Origin: VGMD01 sp964552055
GTDB lineage: Bacteria; Chlamydiota; Chlamydiia; Chlamydiales; 2-12-FULL-49-11
Reading direction: 5' to 3'
DNA: 64,000 nt
Assembly (NCBI GenBank): GCA_964552055.1
Contig: CAZKFL010000001.1
Coordinates: forward strand, 1-64,000
The notes under the pieces were generated by a model that was not told the origin of the DNA, searched no databases, and saw nothing but the letters and a program-made list of their open reading frames with translations. Positions 26,675-34,436 of this stretch are shown here, one piece after another (positions within the stretch are counted from its first letter, which is position 1; each line of letters opens with the position of its first letter). A program made the translations under genes and the position numbers.

Positions 26675-29600
26675 TTAAGGGGGCGGAACTGATCCAGGAG
26701 GCGGGGAAGCTAGTTGATTTGCAAGCGCTTCTTGCGCTTTTTTGCGAAGCGCTGCCATTGAAGTATCTCCTGGCGTATCTAGTCTAATGTCGCGTAGTGC
26801 TGTTTTATATTTAGCAATGATTGGGTTACGTTCTGCATCAGGTAAATCTTCACAAACTGTGGTTAATTCAATTAATTTTTTTAATGCTTCAATTCTGTTT
26901 TCTGTCTTTCTGCTATATGTTGGTGTAGAGCTATCAAAAACGATTGCAGCTTCCCTTAGTAATTCTGGGGAGTCATAAAATGCAAGATCTTCTACCAGTT
27001 TACTTTTTGGCGTAGCATCTGTATAATATATGCCTCTTCTAGCAAATTCTGCTAAGATATTTTGACGGGGAGTGCTTGTTGTTACTCGGGTAGTTCGAGG
27101 GCTTTCTAGTAGTTCAATATAGAATCTTAGGAGGTCCTTTGATGAGGCTACCTGTAAGTTTGTGGACTCTATTTCTCGGTATCGAGACAGAATATCAGCA
27201 TCCATATTAACTGTATCAGCGGCACTATCCATTCGCGGTGTGCCGGTTGGAGATGGGGTTTCTTCAAACGTGTATTTCGATGGGGGCGCGGCGCTTGCAA
27301 TTACCGCTTGGCCGTCAAGAATCACAGGGTAGAATTCGCACTGATTTACTTCTGTGTTTCTGGTTTGGTCTGAAGGTGTTTTATAAGGAGTCCGGATTGC
27401 AAGAAAATCTGCAGCTCTGTCTAAGGTATCAAAAGTGCAGTCAAAGGCTCTATTCACAAATTCAGGAGGAACCCCTGTTTCACTTACTGGGGGGAAGCCA
27501 TGTGAATCCATGATGGAGATCTTTTGGGTGCCACTCGCCTGATTTTCAATGGTCACTGCGTAATATGTTACTCCTTTTCTAATAAACGCTCCCACTTTTC
27601 CATATTGAGTGGCTGCTGCATCTAGCGCTTTAAGAAGAGCTTTGTACTGCTCCGGCTCCTTTCCTTCCTCTAAAATAAGGTCAGTTGCATGTGTATGATC
27701 AGCGCGTTTAATAGTGAGTTTCATCAACTCTCCGTGAAAGGCTGGAAGCGCTTGATCAGGAGCTGTTAAGGGTGGTATTGTCTCACGCGGGTTATGAACT
27801 AAGGTGTCCATCATGGCATTTTGTCTGGCAAGTCCAAGATAAAGCTCTTCACCGTTTCCCGTTTTCGAGCCATTTAATGTATTTAAAATGTTGTAACCCG
27901 CTATGAAAGGGCAGGCATGGCATGCATTCCCTTGTTCGCGAGCGCCATTGCGATCTTGACCTACCAGCGTAAATTGCGACTGACTGGATATGGATGTTTC
28001 TGTAGGTTCATATCTTGCAATGAAATATGTTTCCGCGTGACTGAGTCTTGTTATAAGAGTATCGATTGGTTCAATATCTCCTCCCAGTGCAGAAACATGC
28101 GCTTTTAATGCGCGCAGTTCGGCTCTAGTTGCTCGGAGCGAAGATAGATTTATATTATTTGGATTTGAAGTAAGTGTTTCTATATTAGTTATGTGTTCAG
28201 CAATAAGAGTTTCAGCTTTTATTAATAAGGGGGCAGTTACGCCCTCTTGATCAACTTCGATGCTTTTAATTGCAGCTGTACAGCCGTCTTCCCATGTAGC
28301 ATTAAATCTGGCGCCGCTAACATAAGTTAAATCCTGATATTGGCCATTAAATTTCTTTATGATTTTGGTGCGCATTTCTCGGGGGAGCCCTCTACATAAT
28401 TCTTCGTAAGTTTTTCCTGTAACTGGTGTTTTATAGGGTTTTTGCAAAACTTCTTCTATCTTTCTTTTAATGACTAGATCACCACCACTTGGTGCTGTTG
28501 CTAATATAGCTATTCGTGCCTGCTCATTTATTCTATAGATTTCACTCAAATGATTTTTTATCACTTTAACAGCCTTTTTTTGAGGATCAGTTGGGGCTAA
28601 AAAATGACTTTCTGCAAACTGCACATAAGAAGCATACGTTTCATATTCTTTTGCAAAAGCATCTATCACCCTTCCTTCGTCCTTTACATTTTGGAAGAGA
28701 GCGGCAGTGTCTTTAATAACACTTTTTAATGCAAACTCATAGAGAAAGGGTAGTAATTCTGAGTAGGCAGACAAATGTTCTGCTTGTATTTCTTTTGGAA
28801 GCATGAAAATTTCTTCCAGTATACTTCTGCTACTCTTATCAAGACTTTCGTTTCCTTCTTTTGTTAAATATGTAGTATCTTTTATTAGCCCCTTTAAAGC
28901 GTTTAGTCTTGAAGGTATGCCACTAAGAGCTCTAGGCGTGCTCTGATCTAATATATTACCTGGGTATTGAGTTGGAGTGGGGGCTGCGCCGCATGGGGCA
29001 AGTCTTGCTGTAATCTCGGTAATCATATGAGCTAATTCAGTAGAGCGGTCTGCGACCGGGACTTTTTGAGCTATTTCGAGCATTTTTCGGGCAACATCAA
29101 TCTCGGGATTTTTGCTAACAGCATTCCATAACCGGAGCTGCTCATTAGCGTGAGACTGTTTCTGAGTATCTGTTAATCGTGTGCTCGCTATTAAAACATA
29201 GGGGCCGTCGCTTTTGCTGATTCGGGTGTAGTTGTAGCGATGCACATCGAGCCAGTCGCTAGGTTCTTTCTCGCTAGAGTAGTGTTTGGCGCGCACATCT
29301 CTTAAAAATCCCGCTGCCCGTTCAATTTCCTTGGATCGATCACTTCCAATTTCAATTGTAGAGTCATCTAAATACTCTTTAAGCCTTTCTCCTATGGTTT
29401 CTAATTCTTTAAACGAGAGGGAAGGCGATTTTCTATATGTCTCAAGAATTAATTGATCACAAAGATCGGTTAGTTCAATCTCTTTTAAAATTTTAGGCTC
29501 AGCCTTAGCAATTGCTGCGGCTTCTTTTACCCTGGCTCTTACAACAGGCGTAACTCTGCCATTAAGCCCTCTCCAAGTTGTTTCGAGTTCGGCCTTATGA

Positions 29601-29752
29601 CTTGTAAAATCAGATACTTTTCCGGATAAAATTTTTTCGCAAACATCTATAATTCTGCTTGTTAAACCATCAGGAGTCGTTGATGTGTTAACCACAGGGG
29701 GCTTTGACCACAAACTAGCAACCCAACTTGTAAATCTCTGAACCATATCCAT
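26675..29752 (-). CDS. Large cysteine-protease-like protein, deubiquitinase candidate
   Basis: A 1,025-residue protein without an assigned family. The first 600 residues are helical and charged. A candidate papain-like catalytic region follows: GNACHACPFIAGYNILN with a nucleophile Cys near residue 611, and KISIMDSHGFPP with His near residue 749. The pair resembles the Cys and DSH motifs of herpesvirus tegument-type ubiquitin proteases. The tail ends Pro-rich (GSVPPP). No signal peptide; a type III secreted effector is plausible. The ATG at 29752 has AAAGGA upstream; a TTG at 29782 would add ten residues. Protease activity is inference from motifs only. Confidence 0.7.
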   Translation of the reverse strand: MDMVQRFTSWVASLWSKPPVVNTSTTPDGLTSRIIDVCEKILSGKVSDFTSHKAELETTWRGLNGRVTPVVRARVKEAAAIAKAEPKILKEIELTDLCDQLILETYRKSPSLSFKELETIGERLKEYLDDSTIEIGSDRSKEIERAAGFLRDVRAKHYSSEKEPSDWLDVHRYNYTRISKSDGPYVLIASTRLTDTQKQSHANEQLRLWNAVSKNPEIDVARKMLEIAQKVPVADRSTELAHMITEITARLAPCGAAPTPTQYPGNILDQSTPRALSGIPSRLNALKGLIKDTTYLTKEGNESLDKSSRSILEEIFMLPKEIQAEHLSAYSELLPFLYEFALKSVIKDTAALFQNVKDEGRVIDAFAKEYETYASYVQFAESHFLAPTDPQKKAVKVIKNHLSEIYRINEQARIAILATAPSGGDLVIKRKIEEVLQKPYKTPVTGKTYEELCRGLPREMRTKIIKKFNGQYQDLTYVSGARFNATWEDGCTAAIKSIEVDQEGVTAPLLIKAETLIAEHITNIETLTSNPNNINLSSLRATRAELRALKAHVSALGGDIEPIDTLITRLSHAETYFIARYEPTETSISSQSQFTLVGQDRNGAREQGNACHACPFIAGYNILNTLNGSKTGNGEELYLGLARQNAMMDTLVHNPRETIPPLTAPDQALPAFHGELMKLTIKRADHTHATDLILEEGKEPEQYKALLKALDAAATQYGKVGAFIRKGVTYYAVTIENQASGTQKISIMDSHGFPPVSETGVPPEFVNRAFDCTFDTLDRAADFLAIRTPYKTPSDQTRNTEVNQCEFYPVILDGQAVIASAAPPSKYTFEETPSPTGTPRMDSAADTVNMDADILSRYREIESTNLQVASSKDLLRFYIELLESPRTTRVTTSTPRQNILAEFARRGIYYTDATPKSKLVEDLAFYDSPELLREAAIVFDSSTPTYSRKTENRIEALKKLIELTTVCEDLPDAERNPIIAKYKTALRDIRLDTPGDTSMAALRKKAQEALANQLASPPPGSVPPP

Positions 29753-29800
29753 AATAAGAATGTTCCTTTCAATTCCCGTCAATCACTTCCTAATTACGGA

Positions 29801-30352
29801 TTAGTGTTTTCTTATAGTGATGAGGCTAGGTTGGTTCGGTCTGTTAAGGGGGGTGTGATGAAAAATGGGGTAGGAGGTAAGGGTGGAAAGCCAATCGAAA
29901 AGGGTTGATTTTTCTTTATTTCCTTCAGAATGTCCGGGGTAGACAGTGATAGAAAGCAGGCCTTTTGGGGCAAGGATCTTAAGGGCGTTTTGGCAGCTTG
30001 TAAGAGTGGTAGTTGCGAGAGTTGTTTTGGTTTGATCGCCTCCGGGGAGATAGCCTAGATTGTAGACGATGAGATGGGGAGAGATGTCTATCGGGAAATT
30101 TTCATGGGATGTTTCGTGAAGAGTGATGCGAGCAATCAGCTTCAAATCTAAGTTTGTTTGAAGGTTCTCTCTTGTTTTTTTTATGGCTTCGGGCTCAATA
30201 TCGAAGGCATGGACCTTTCCAGAATTCGGGGTAAGGACACATTTAGCAAGAAAGAGGGTGTCATGGCCGCCGCCTGCTGTTGCATCGATAACGGTCATTC
30301 CGGGTCTCAAAAAATCTTTCCAGATGAGATGCGATAGATGAGTGTGATACAT
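29801..30352 (-). CDS. mnmM: tRNA wobble-uridine methyltransferase MnmM (YtqB family)
   Basis: A small class I SAM methyltransferase of 183 residues. The SAM motif is VIDATAGGGHDTLFLAKC near residue 20, followed by HAFDIEPEAI and the family signature VYNLGYLPGGDQ. MnmM converts the 5-aminomethyl-2-thiouridine wobble base to its methylaminomethyl form in bacteria that lack the MnmC methyltransferase domain. The ATG is 64 nt from the divergent tRNA-Val. The assignment rests on the NLGYLPGGD motif and the compact length. Confidence 0.88.
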   Translation of the reverse strand: MYHTHLSHLIWKDFLRPGMTVIDATAGGGHDTLFLAKCVLTPNSGKVHAFDIEPEAIKKTRENLQTNLDLKLIARITLHETSHENFPIDISPHLIVYNLGYLPGGDQTKTTLATTTLTSCQNALKILAPKGLLSITVYPGHSEGNKEKSTLFDWLSTLTSYPIFHHTPLNRPNQPSLITIRKH

Positions 30353-30415
30353 ATATGTTGAACCAAAATAGGACTTAAGTGTACTCTATAGTTCCCTTTT
30401 TTTAGAAGAATAAAA

Positions 30416-30489
30416 GGGGTATTAGCTCAGTTGGTTAGAGCGTCACGTTGACATCGTGAAGGTCAGCTGTTCGAGTCAGCTATATCCCA
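30416..30489 (+). tRNA. tRNA-Val (GAC anticodon)
   Basis: A 74-nt tRNA. The acceptor GGGGTAT pairs with ATATCCC, with discriminator A. The D arm is AGCTCAGTTGGTTAGAGC. The anticodon stem-loop TCACG-TTGACAT-CGTGA reads GAC. The T arm is AGCTG-TTCGAGT-CAGCT. CCA is not encoded: the next base starts the ATG of the following gene, so that gene's mRNA begins directly at the tRNA 3' end. Confidence 0.96.
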
Positions 30490-31443
30490 ATGGAAACATG
30501 TTGGAAACTGGCGGCAGAATTATTTGCCGCTTCCTTTTTAGAAGTCTGTCCTGAAGTGGCTCTTGCTGATATTCGAGTAGGTCATCTTGGGTTTTATGTC
30601 GATTATACGCTCCCTTTCCCGTTAACTAACGATTTTTTGAAAGTGATTGAAGAGAGAATGCGTGAAAAAATTCGTGACAATGTGAGCTCTGCTGTCTATG
30701 AAATGAGCACCAAAAATGTAATAGAATGTTTGAAAGAGATGAAGCAGCTCCGCCTTGCAAGAGATATGGACAGAAGTGAGCCTGCGCGCAATGTGATAAA
30801 AATTGGCGGCTATATTGGTGTTTTGGATGAAGAAATTGATCCTGACTTAAAGCAAATTGGAGCAATCTTTCTTGAACTTCGAGAGGGAAGTGTTTATGGA
30901 GCAGCTTTTAAGTCAAAAGATGATTTGAAGCAGTTTCGAAAGGCTTTGAAGTCGGCTGAAAAAGATGATCATCGAATCATTGGTGGGGTAGAAGGACTTT
31001 TTCAATTTGCTGAAAACGAAGTTTATTGGCTTCCCAAAGGGGTTGATTTTCGAAAAAGAATTGAATTAAAAATTGAAGATTTTTTGAATGCAGCTGGTTA
31101 TCAGGAAGTTGAGTTTTCAGGAAATATAGATTGGTACCACAGTAAAGGGTTAATAAAAATTTTTACTACTTTAGAAGAAGAGGTGGAATCAAATTTTGAA
31201 TGTGGTCTTAAAGATCAATCTCTTCAAAAGATTTACTTTGTTCCCAGTTCTTCCTTGCAATTGTTTGAAGAGTTTGATAAAATAATTTCCTTAAATTTTG
31301 AATTTCAAGAGAGCGAAATTGTTTGTCAGGATTTTTACGGCATATTTTGGGATATGATCTGGCAAGAAGATGGCGGTTTGAAAATTTCTGTTGATCGATT
31401 AGCTGCAATGCTTGTGGAAAAAAGAGATTTTCTAGTATGCTAG
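30490..31443 (+). CDS. Degenerate threonyl-tRNA synthetase-like protein
   Basis: A 317-residue protein similar to the N2 editing half and the beginning of the catalytic core of ThrS. LGFYVDYTLPFPLTNDFL matches the ThrS GFYYDF region, SVYGAAFKSKDDL matches YGTAF, DDHRIIG matches DHRKLG, and WLPKGVDFRKR leading to AAGYQEV matches the core entry. Class II motifs 2 and 3 and the editing His/Cys residues are not evident, so aminoacylation is unlikely. It occupies the thrS slot of the thrS-infC-rpmI-rplT-pheS order. The frame is intact over 317 codons, so it may have a new role. There is no ribosome site before the ATG, which abuts tRNA-Val. Confidence 0.75.
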   Translation: METCWKLAAELFAASFLEVCPEVALADIRVGHLGFYVDYTLPFPLTNDFLKVIEERMREKIRDNVSSAVYEMSTKNVIECLKEMKQLRLARDMDRSEPARNVIKIGGYIGVLDEEIDPDLKQIGAIFLELREGSVYGAAFKSKDDLKQFRKALKSAEKDDHRIIGGVEGLFQFAENEVYWLPKGVDFRKRIELKIEDFLNAAGYQEVEFSGNIDWYHSKGLIKIFTTLEEEVESNFECGLKDQSLQKIYFVPSSSLQLFEEFDKIISLNFEFQESEIVCQDFYGIFWDMIWQEDGGLKISVDRLAAMLVEKRDFLVC

Positions 31444-31480
31444 AAGGAATTCACCCGTTAAATGGAGTTAAAAGAATCGT

Positions 31481-32035
31481 TTGAAAGTTAATAGAGAGAT
31501 TCGGGCACTGCGAGTGCGCGTAATTACGGAAGATGGAGAGCAGTTAGGTGTTTTTACACTGCAAGATGCCTTAGCAAAAGCGCAAGAAAGTGGATTGGAT
31601 TTAGTAGAAATTGCACCGACAGCAGCGCCACCTGTTTGTAAGATTATTGATTACGGCAAGCTTCGTTATCAGCAGACTAAACGTGAGAAAATTAATAAGA
31701 AGGCTTCTCATCAAACTAAGATAAAAGAAGTTAAGTTAAAGCCAAATATTGATACTCATGACTTGGAAGTGAAAATAAAGCATGCGAGAGAGTTTATTGA
31801 GAAAGGTTGTAAAGTTAAGTTTACTTGTATGTTCCGTGGAAGAGAGATCGTATTTGCAGATAACGGAAGGCAAGTTTTAGCAGCAATTATAAAAGCTTTA
31901 GAGGATGTGGCTCAGGCAGAATCTTCACCAAAGATGTTTGGTAAGAGTTTGACAATGATGTTAGTACCTTCTACAAAAGAAAAGAAAATCAAGGAGAAAA
32001 AGAGTGTCCACCAAGGTGAAAGCGAAGAGCCGTAA
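31481..32035 (+). CDS. infC: Translation initiation factor IF-3
   Basis: A 184-residue factor that binds 30S subunits and checks initiator tRNA and start codon. The N-domain shows VNREIRALRVRVITEDGEQ, ALAKAQESGLDLVEIAPTA and PPVCKIIDYGKLRYQQTK. The C-domain has FIEKGCKVKFTCMFRGRE and a basic tail. The start is a non-ATG codon (TTG) with GGAG about 13 nt upstream. Rare starts are the usual basis of IF3 autoregulation in other bacteria, so TTG may serve that role. An in-frame TAA lies four codons upstream. Confidence 0.96.
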   Translation: MKVNREIRALRVRVITEDGEQLGVFTLQDALAKAQESGLDLVEIAPTAAPPVCKIIDYGKLRYQQTKREKINKKASHQTKIKEVKLKPNIDTHDLEVKIKHAREFIEKGCKVKFTCMFRGREIVFADNGRQVLAAIIKALEDVAQAESSPKMFGKSLTMMLVPSTKEKKIKEKKSVHQGESEEP

Positions 32036-32210
32036 GGCAGCGAAGAAGAGATTGAAGATTACAGGGACGGGAAAATTGCTTAGAAGAAAGCAAGGTAGAC
32101 GTCATATTATGACAAAGAAAGGGTCTCGTCGCAAAAGAGATCTAGAACATCCGACACTCGTAGCGAAGAGTTTTGAGAAAAAATTTATGCGATTAATCAT
32201 AGGATTATAG
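32004..32210 (+). CDS. rpmI: 50S ribosomal protein L35
   Basis: A 68-residue, very basic ribosomal protein with the L35 pattern KSRKAAKKRLKITGTGKL and RRKQGRRHIMTKKGSRRKR. It starts at GTG with AAGGAG 7 nt upstream, inside the last codons of infC (32-nt overlap), indicating translational coupling. Followed after 9 nt by rplT. Confidence 0.95.
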   Translation: MSTKVKAKSRKAAKKRLKITGTGKLLRRKQGRRHIMTKKGSRRKRDLEHPTLVAKSFEKKFMRLIIGL

Positions 32211-32219
32211 GAGAGGCAA

Positions 32220-32576
32220 ATGGTTAGAGTAACAAACGCGCCAGCGAGAAAGAGACGGGTAAACAGGCTTCTTAAAGAAGCAAAAGGATTCTGGGGAGAT
32301 CGCAAGAACCACTTTTCTAATGCAAAAGATGCTCTTGTAAGAGCTTGGGATCACGCTTACCGTGGACGCAAAAAGAAGAAGAGCGAGTTTAGAGGAATCT
32401 GGATTCAGCGAATTAATGCAGCTGCGAGATGCCATGGCATTTCTTATAGCAAGTTGATCGCAGGTTTAGCTAAGGCGAAAATCGACATTAACCGTAAAGT
32501 TCTTGCACAGCTAGCTGTGGAAGATACTAAAGCGTTTGAAATGGTAGTTGAGCAAGCTAAAAAAGCTCTTGCTTAA
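32220..32576 (+). CDS. rplT: 50S ribosomal protein L20
   Basis: A 118-residue basic protein that binds 23S rRNA early in 50S assembly and, in some bacteria, represses its own infC-rpmI-rplT operon. Typical L20 segments are MVRVTNAPARKRRVNRLL, AKGFWGDRKNHF and YRGRKKKKSEFRGIWIQRIN. A GGAG-type site precedes the ATG. The infC-rpmI-rplT-pheS order is conserved. Confidence 0.97.
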   Translation: MVRVTNAPARKRRVNRLLKEAKGFWGDRKNHFSNAKDALVRAWDHAYRGRKKKKSEFRGIWIQRINAAARCHGISYSKLIAGLAKAKIDINRKVLAQLAVEDTKAFEMVVEQAKKALA

Positions 32577-32601
32577 ATAGCAAAGCGTAATAAGGAAATT
32601 T

Positions 32602-33636
32602 GTGAAAGGGTCCTTGAAAGAGCAGATTGACAGCTTAAAAAAAGAGTTCCACAAAGAACTCAAACAAGCTTTGTCTACGAAAGTTATTGAAGCTCTTCGT
32701 ATACATTATCTGGGAAAGAAAGGGCCTGTTACTGCGCTCATGCAGCTTTTAAAAGATTGTTCCCCTGAAGAAAGACCCGAAAACGGTAGATGGATTAACG
32801 ATTTAAAAGTTGAAATTGACGCCGATCTAGAGAAAGCCTTCCAAAAAGTTAGCGAAAAAGAAATTCTTAGTCAGATTGAAGAAGAAAAAATTGATATTTC
32901 TCTTCCTGGTCGAAAATCTTTTCTAGGAAGAGCTCACCCCATTTCACAGGCAATAGACGAAATGCTTGAAATTCTCATTTCAATGGGATTTTCTATCTAT
33001 CAATCACCTGAAATCGAATCCGACTATTACAACTACGGCGCTCTGAACTATCCGGAAGATCACCCTGCACGTGATATGCAAGACACCTATTACCTGGATG
33101 AAAAAACAGTTCTTAGATCCCACACCACAAGCTTTCAGCAACGCGTTATGGAAGCATACGACCTTCCTATTCGTATGGCCTGTCCGGGAAAGTGCTATCG
33201 TAATGAAGAGATCTCAACAAGATCTCATGTCCTTTTTCACCAAGTTGACGTCATGTACATCAATGAGGGCGTAACTTTTGGTGACTTACTCTCTACGCTC
33301 GAAGAATTTTATAGCAAGCTCTTCAAAGAGAAAGTCGAAATCCGTGTTCGAGCAAGTTACTTCCCCTTCGTAGAACCCGGCATGGAAGTTGACGTCCGCT
33401 GCACCATCTGTAAAGGCAAAGGCTGCAGAGTCTGTAAACATTCTGGATGGCTCGAGGTTTGCGGTGCCGGCATGATCCACCCCGAAGTCCTCAAAGCCGG
33501 CGGCATCGATCCTGCTAAATACTCAGGGTTTGCCTGGGGCGGCGGCGTTGAAAGACTTTTCCTCATGCTCCGCGGCGTCTCCGACATCAGACTTTTTCTC
33601 CAAAACGACCTAAGATTTCTTGAGCAATTCCCTTGA
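32602..33636 (+). CDS. pheS: Phenylalanyl-tRNA synthetase alpha subunit
   Basis: A class II synthetase subunit of 344 residues with an N-terminal coiled-coil arm (LKEQIDSLKKEFHKELKQ) and the catalytic core. Core segments include HPISQAIDEMLEI, the motif-2 region LRSHTTSFQQRVM and the motif-3 region GFAWGGGVERLFLM. A four-Cys insert, CTICKGKGCRVC, lies before the last motif, as in several PheS branches. GTG start. pheT is not in the window, as the next gene is a tRNA, so alpha and beta subunits are unlinked here. Confidence 0.96.
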   Translation: MKGSLKEQIDSLKKEFHKELKQALSTKVIEALRIHYLGKKGPVTALMQLLKDCSPEERPENGRWINDLKVEIDADLEKAFQKVSEKEILSQIEEEKIDISLPGRKSFLGRAHPISQAIDEMLEILISMGFSIYQSPEIESDYYNYGALNYPEDHPARDMQDTYYLDEKTVLRSHTTSFQQRVMEAYDLPIRMACPGKCYRNEEISTRSHVLFHQVDVMYINEGVTFGDLLSTLEEFYSKLFKEKVEIRVRASYFPFVEPGMEVDVRCTICKGKGCRVCKHSGWLEVCGAGMIHPEVLKAGGIDPAKYSGFAWGGGVERLFLMLRGVSDIRLFLQNDLRFLEQFP

Positions 33637-33682
33637 TAATAAAATACAAAATCATATACAATATTGCCCATCATCAAAAGAT

Positions 33683-33769
33683 GGAAGAGTGGCAGAGCGG
33701 CCGATTGCACCTGTCTTGAAAACAGGAATCCCTTTGCGGGGATCGTGGGTTCAAATCCTACCTCTTCCG
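33683..33769 (+). tRNA. tRNA-Ser (TGA anticodon)
   Basis: An 87-nt tRNA with a long variable arm. The acceptor GGAAGAG pairs with CTCTTCC. The anticodon stem-loop CCTGT-CTTGAAA-ACAGG reads TGA. The variable arm is AATCCCTTTGCGGGGATC and the T arm GTGGGTTCAAATCCTAC. CCA is not encoded. A decayed copy of its 3' end lies about 510 nt downstream. Confidence 0.96.
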
Positions 33770-33775
33770 AAATGC

Positions 33776-33804
33776 AAACCCCGATCTATGATCGGGGTTT
33801 TTTG
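33776..33804 (+). terminator. Rho-independent terminator after tRNA-Ser
   Basis: A perfect stem AACCCCGATC and GATCGGGGTT with a 3-nt loop is followed by a T-run. It ends the infC-pheS-tRNA-Ser transcription unit. Confidence 0.9.
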
Positions 33805-33897
33805 CTTCTCAGAATAAGCTTTTATTGTTTAATGAAGTTTAATAGAACTCTTCTTGTTCTCGTATCATTTTCTTGGCAATCATCCAAAACGGAAAAT

Positions 33898-34069
33898 TAT
33901 AGTTCTTTAATTTTGATTTGATAGGTATAGCGGAGGAGGCACTTTTTATTTGCAGAAGCGTAAGCGGTATCGAAGGAGGACTCTGTTTTTACAGATCCGA
34001 TGCAGATATCTGTAAAGAAAAAGCTGTATCTGACAGATAGACCTATCAAAGCGAATTTAAAGGACTATA
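33898..34069 (+). mobile_element. 172-bp MITE-like element, copy 1 (family A)
   Basis: This segment aligns without gaps to 60346-60517 over 172 bp, with scattered substitutions. Its ends are inverted repeats: TATAGTTCTTTAA on the left, TTTAAAGGACTATA on the right (one mismatch). Both copies are bounded by TA, as with TA-target transposons. It holds no gene; a 40-codon open frame differs between the copies mostly at amino-acid-changing sites. It lies between tRNA-Ser and the sedolisin gene. Confidence 0.8.
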
Positions 34070-34279
34070 ATCAGTGCAAACCCTGAGTTTTGCTCATTAG
34101 AGTTCTCTACGTAGTAAGGCCGCTTTAGATCGTTAACGATGCCGATCGCGAATTAATGACCTGATAAGTAAGTGCTCGGTGTCAGGCATGCAGTTATGTA
34201 GTTTGAGATTTTACGATATCTGCTCATCAGACCTTACACTCTTTGTAGGGAACTCATTGATTCAAAACAGACTGTATAC

Positions 34280-34338
34280 CTGGTTCGAATCACCTTCCGA
34301 AATAAGAGCTCAAGCGTAAGCTTAGGCTCTTATATTAT
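34280..34338 (+). repeat. Degenerate tRNA-Ser 3' end and hairpin, possible attachment-site relic
   Basis: The stretch GGTTCGAATC-ACC-TTCCGAAAT resembles the T arm and 3' end of tRNA-Ser at 33750-33773 (GGTTCAAATCCTACC, then CTTCCGAAAT). It is followed by a hairpin with arms AATAAGAGC and GCTCTTAT, much as the real tRNA is followed by its terminator. It may be a direct-repeat scar of an element that entered at tRNA-Ser, or a decayed tRNA copy. The rest of 33805-34436 holds the family A element and no recognisable gene. Confidence 0.45.
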
Positions 34339-34436
34339 TTCGTAGTCAATAGTTTTGATGCTATTGCATTTCAATTGTTTAAAATAAATTAGAATGAAAT
34401 TATATAATGATGAATAAATACAAGTGAGAAAATATT

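Noticed and set aside
33920..34045. A 40-codon gene inside family A MITE copies
   Set aside because: Both copies have the open frame, but most differences between them change the amino acid; the frame shows no selection.
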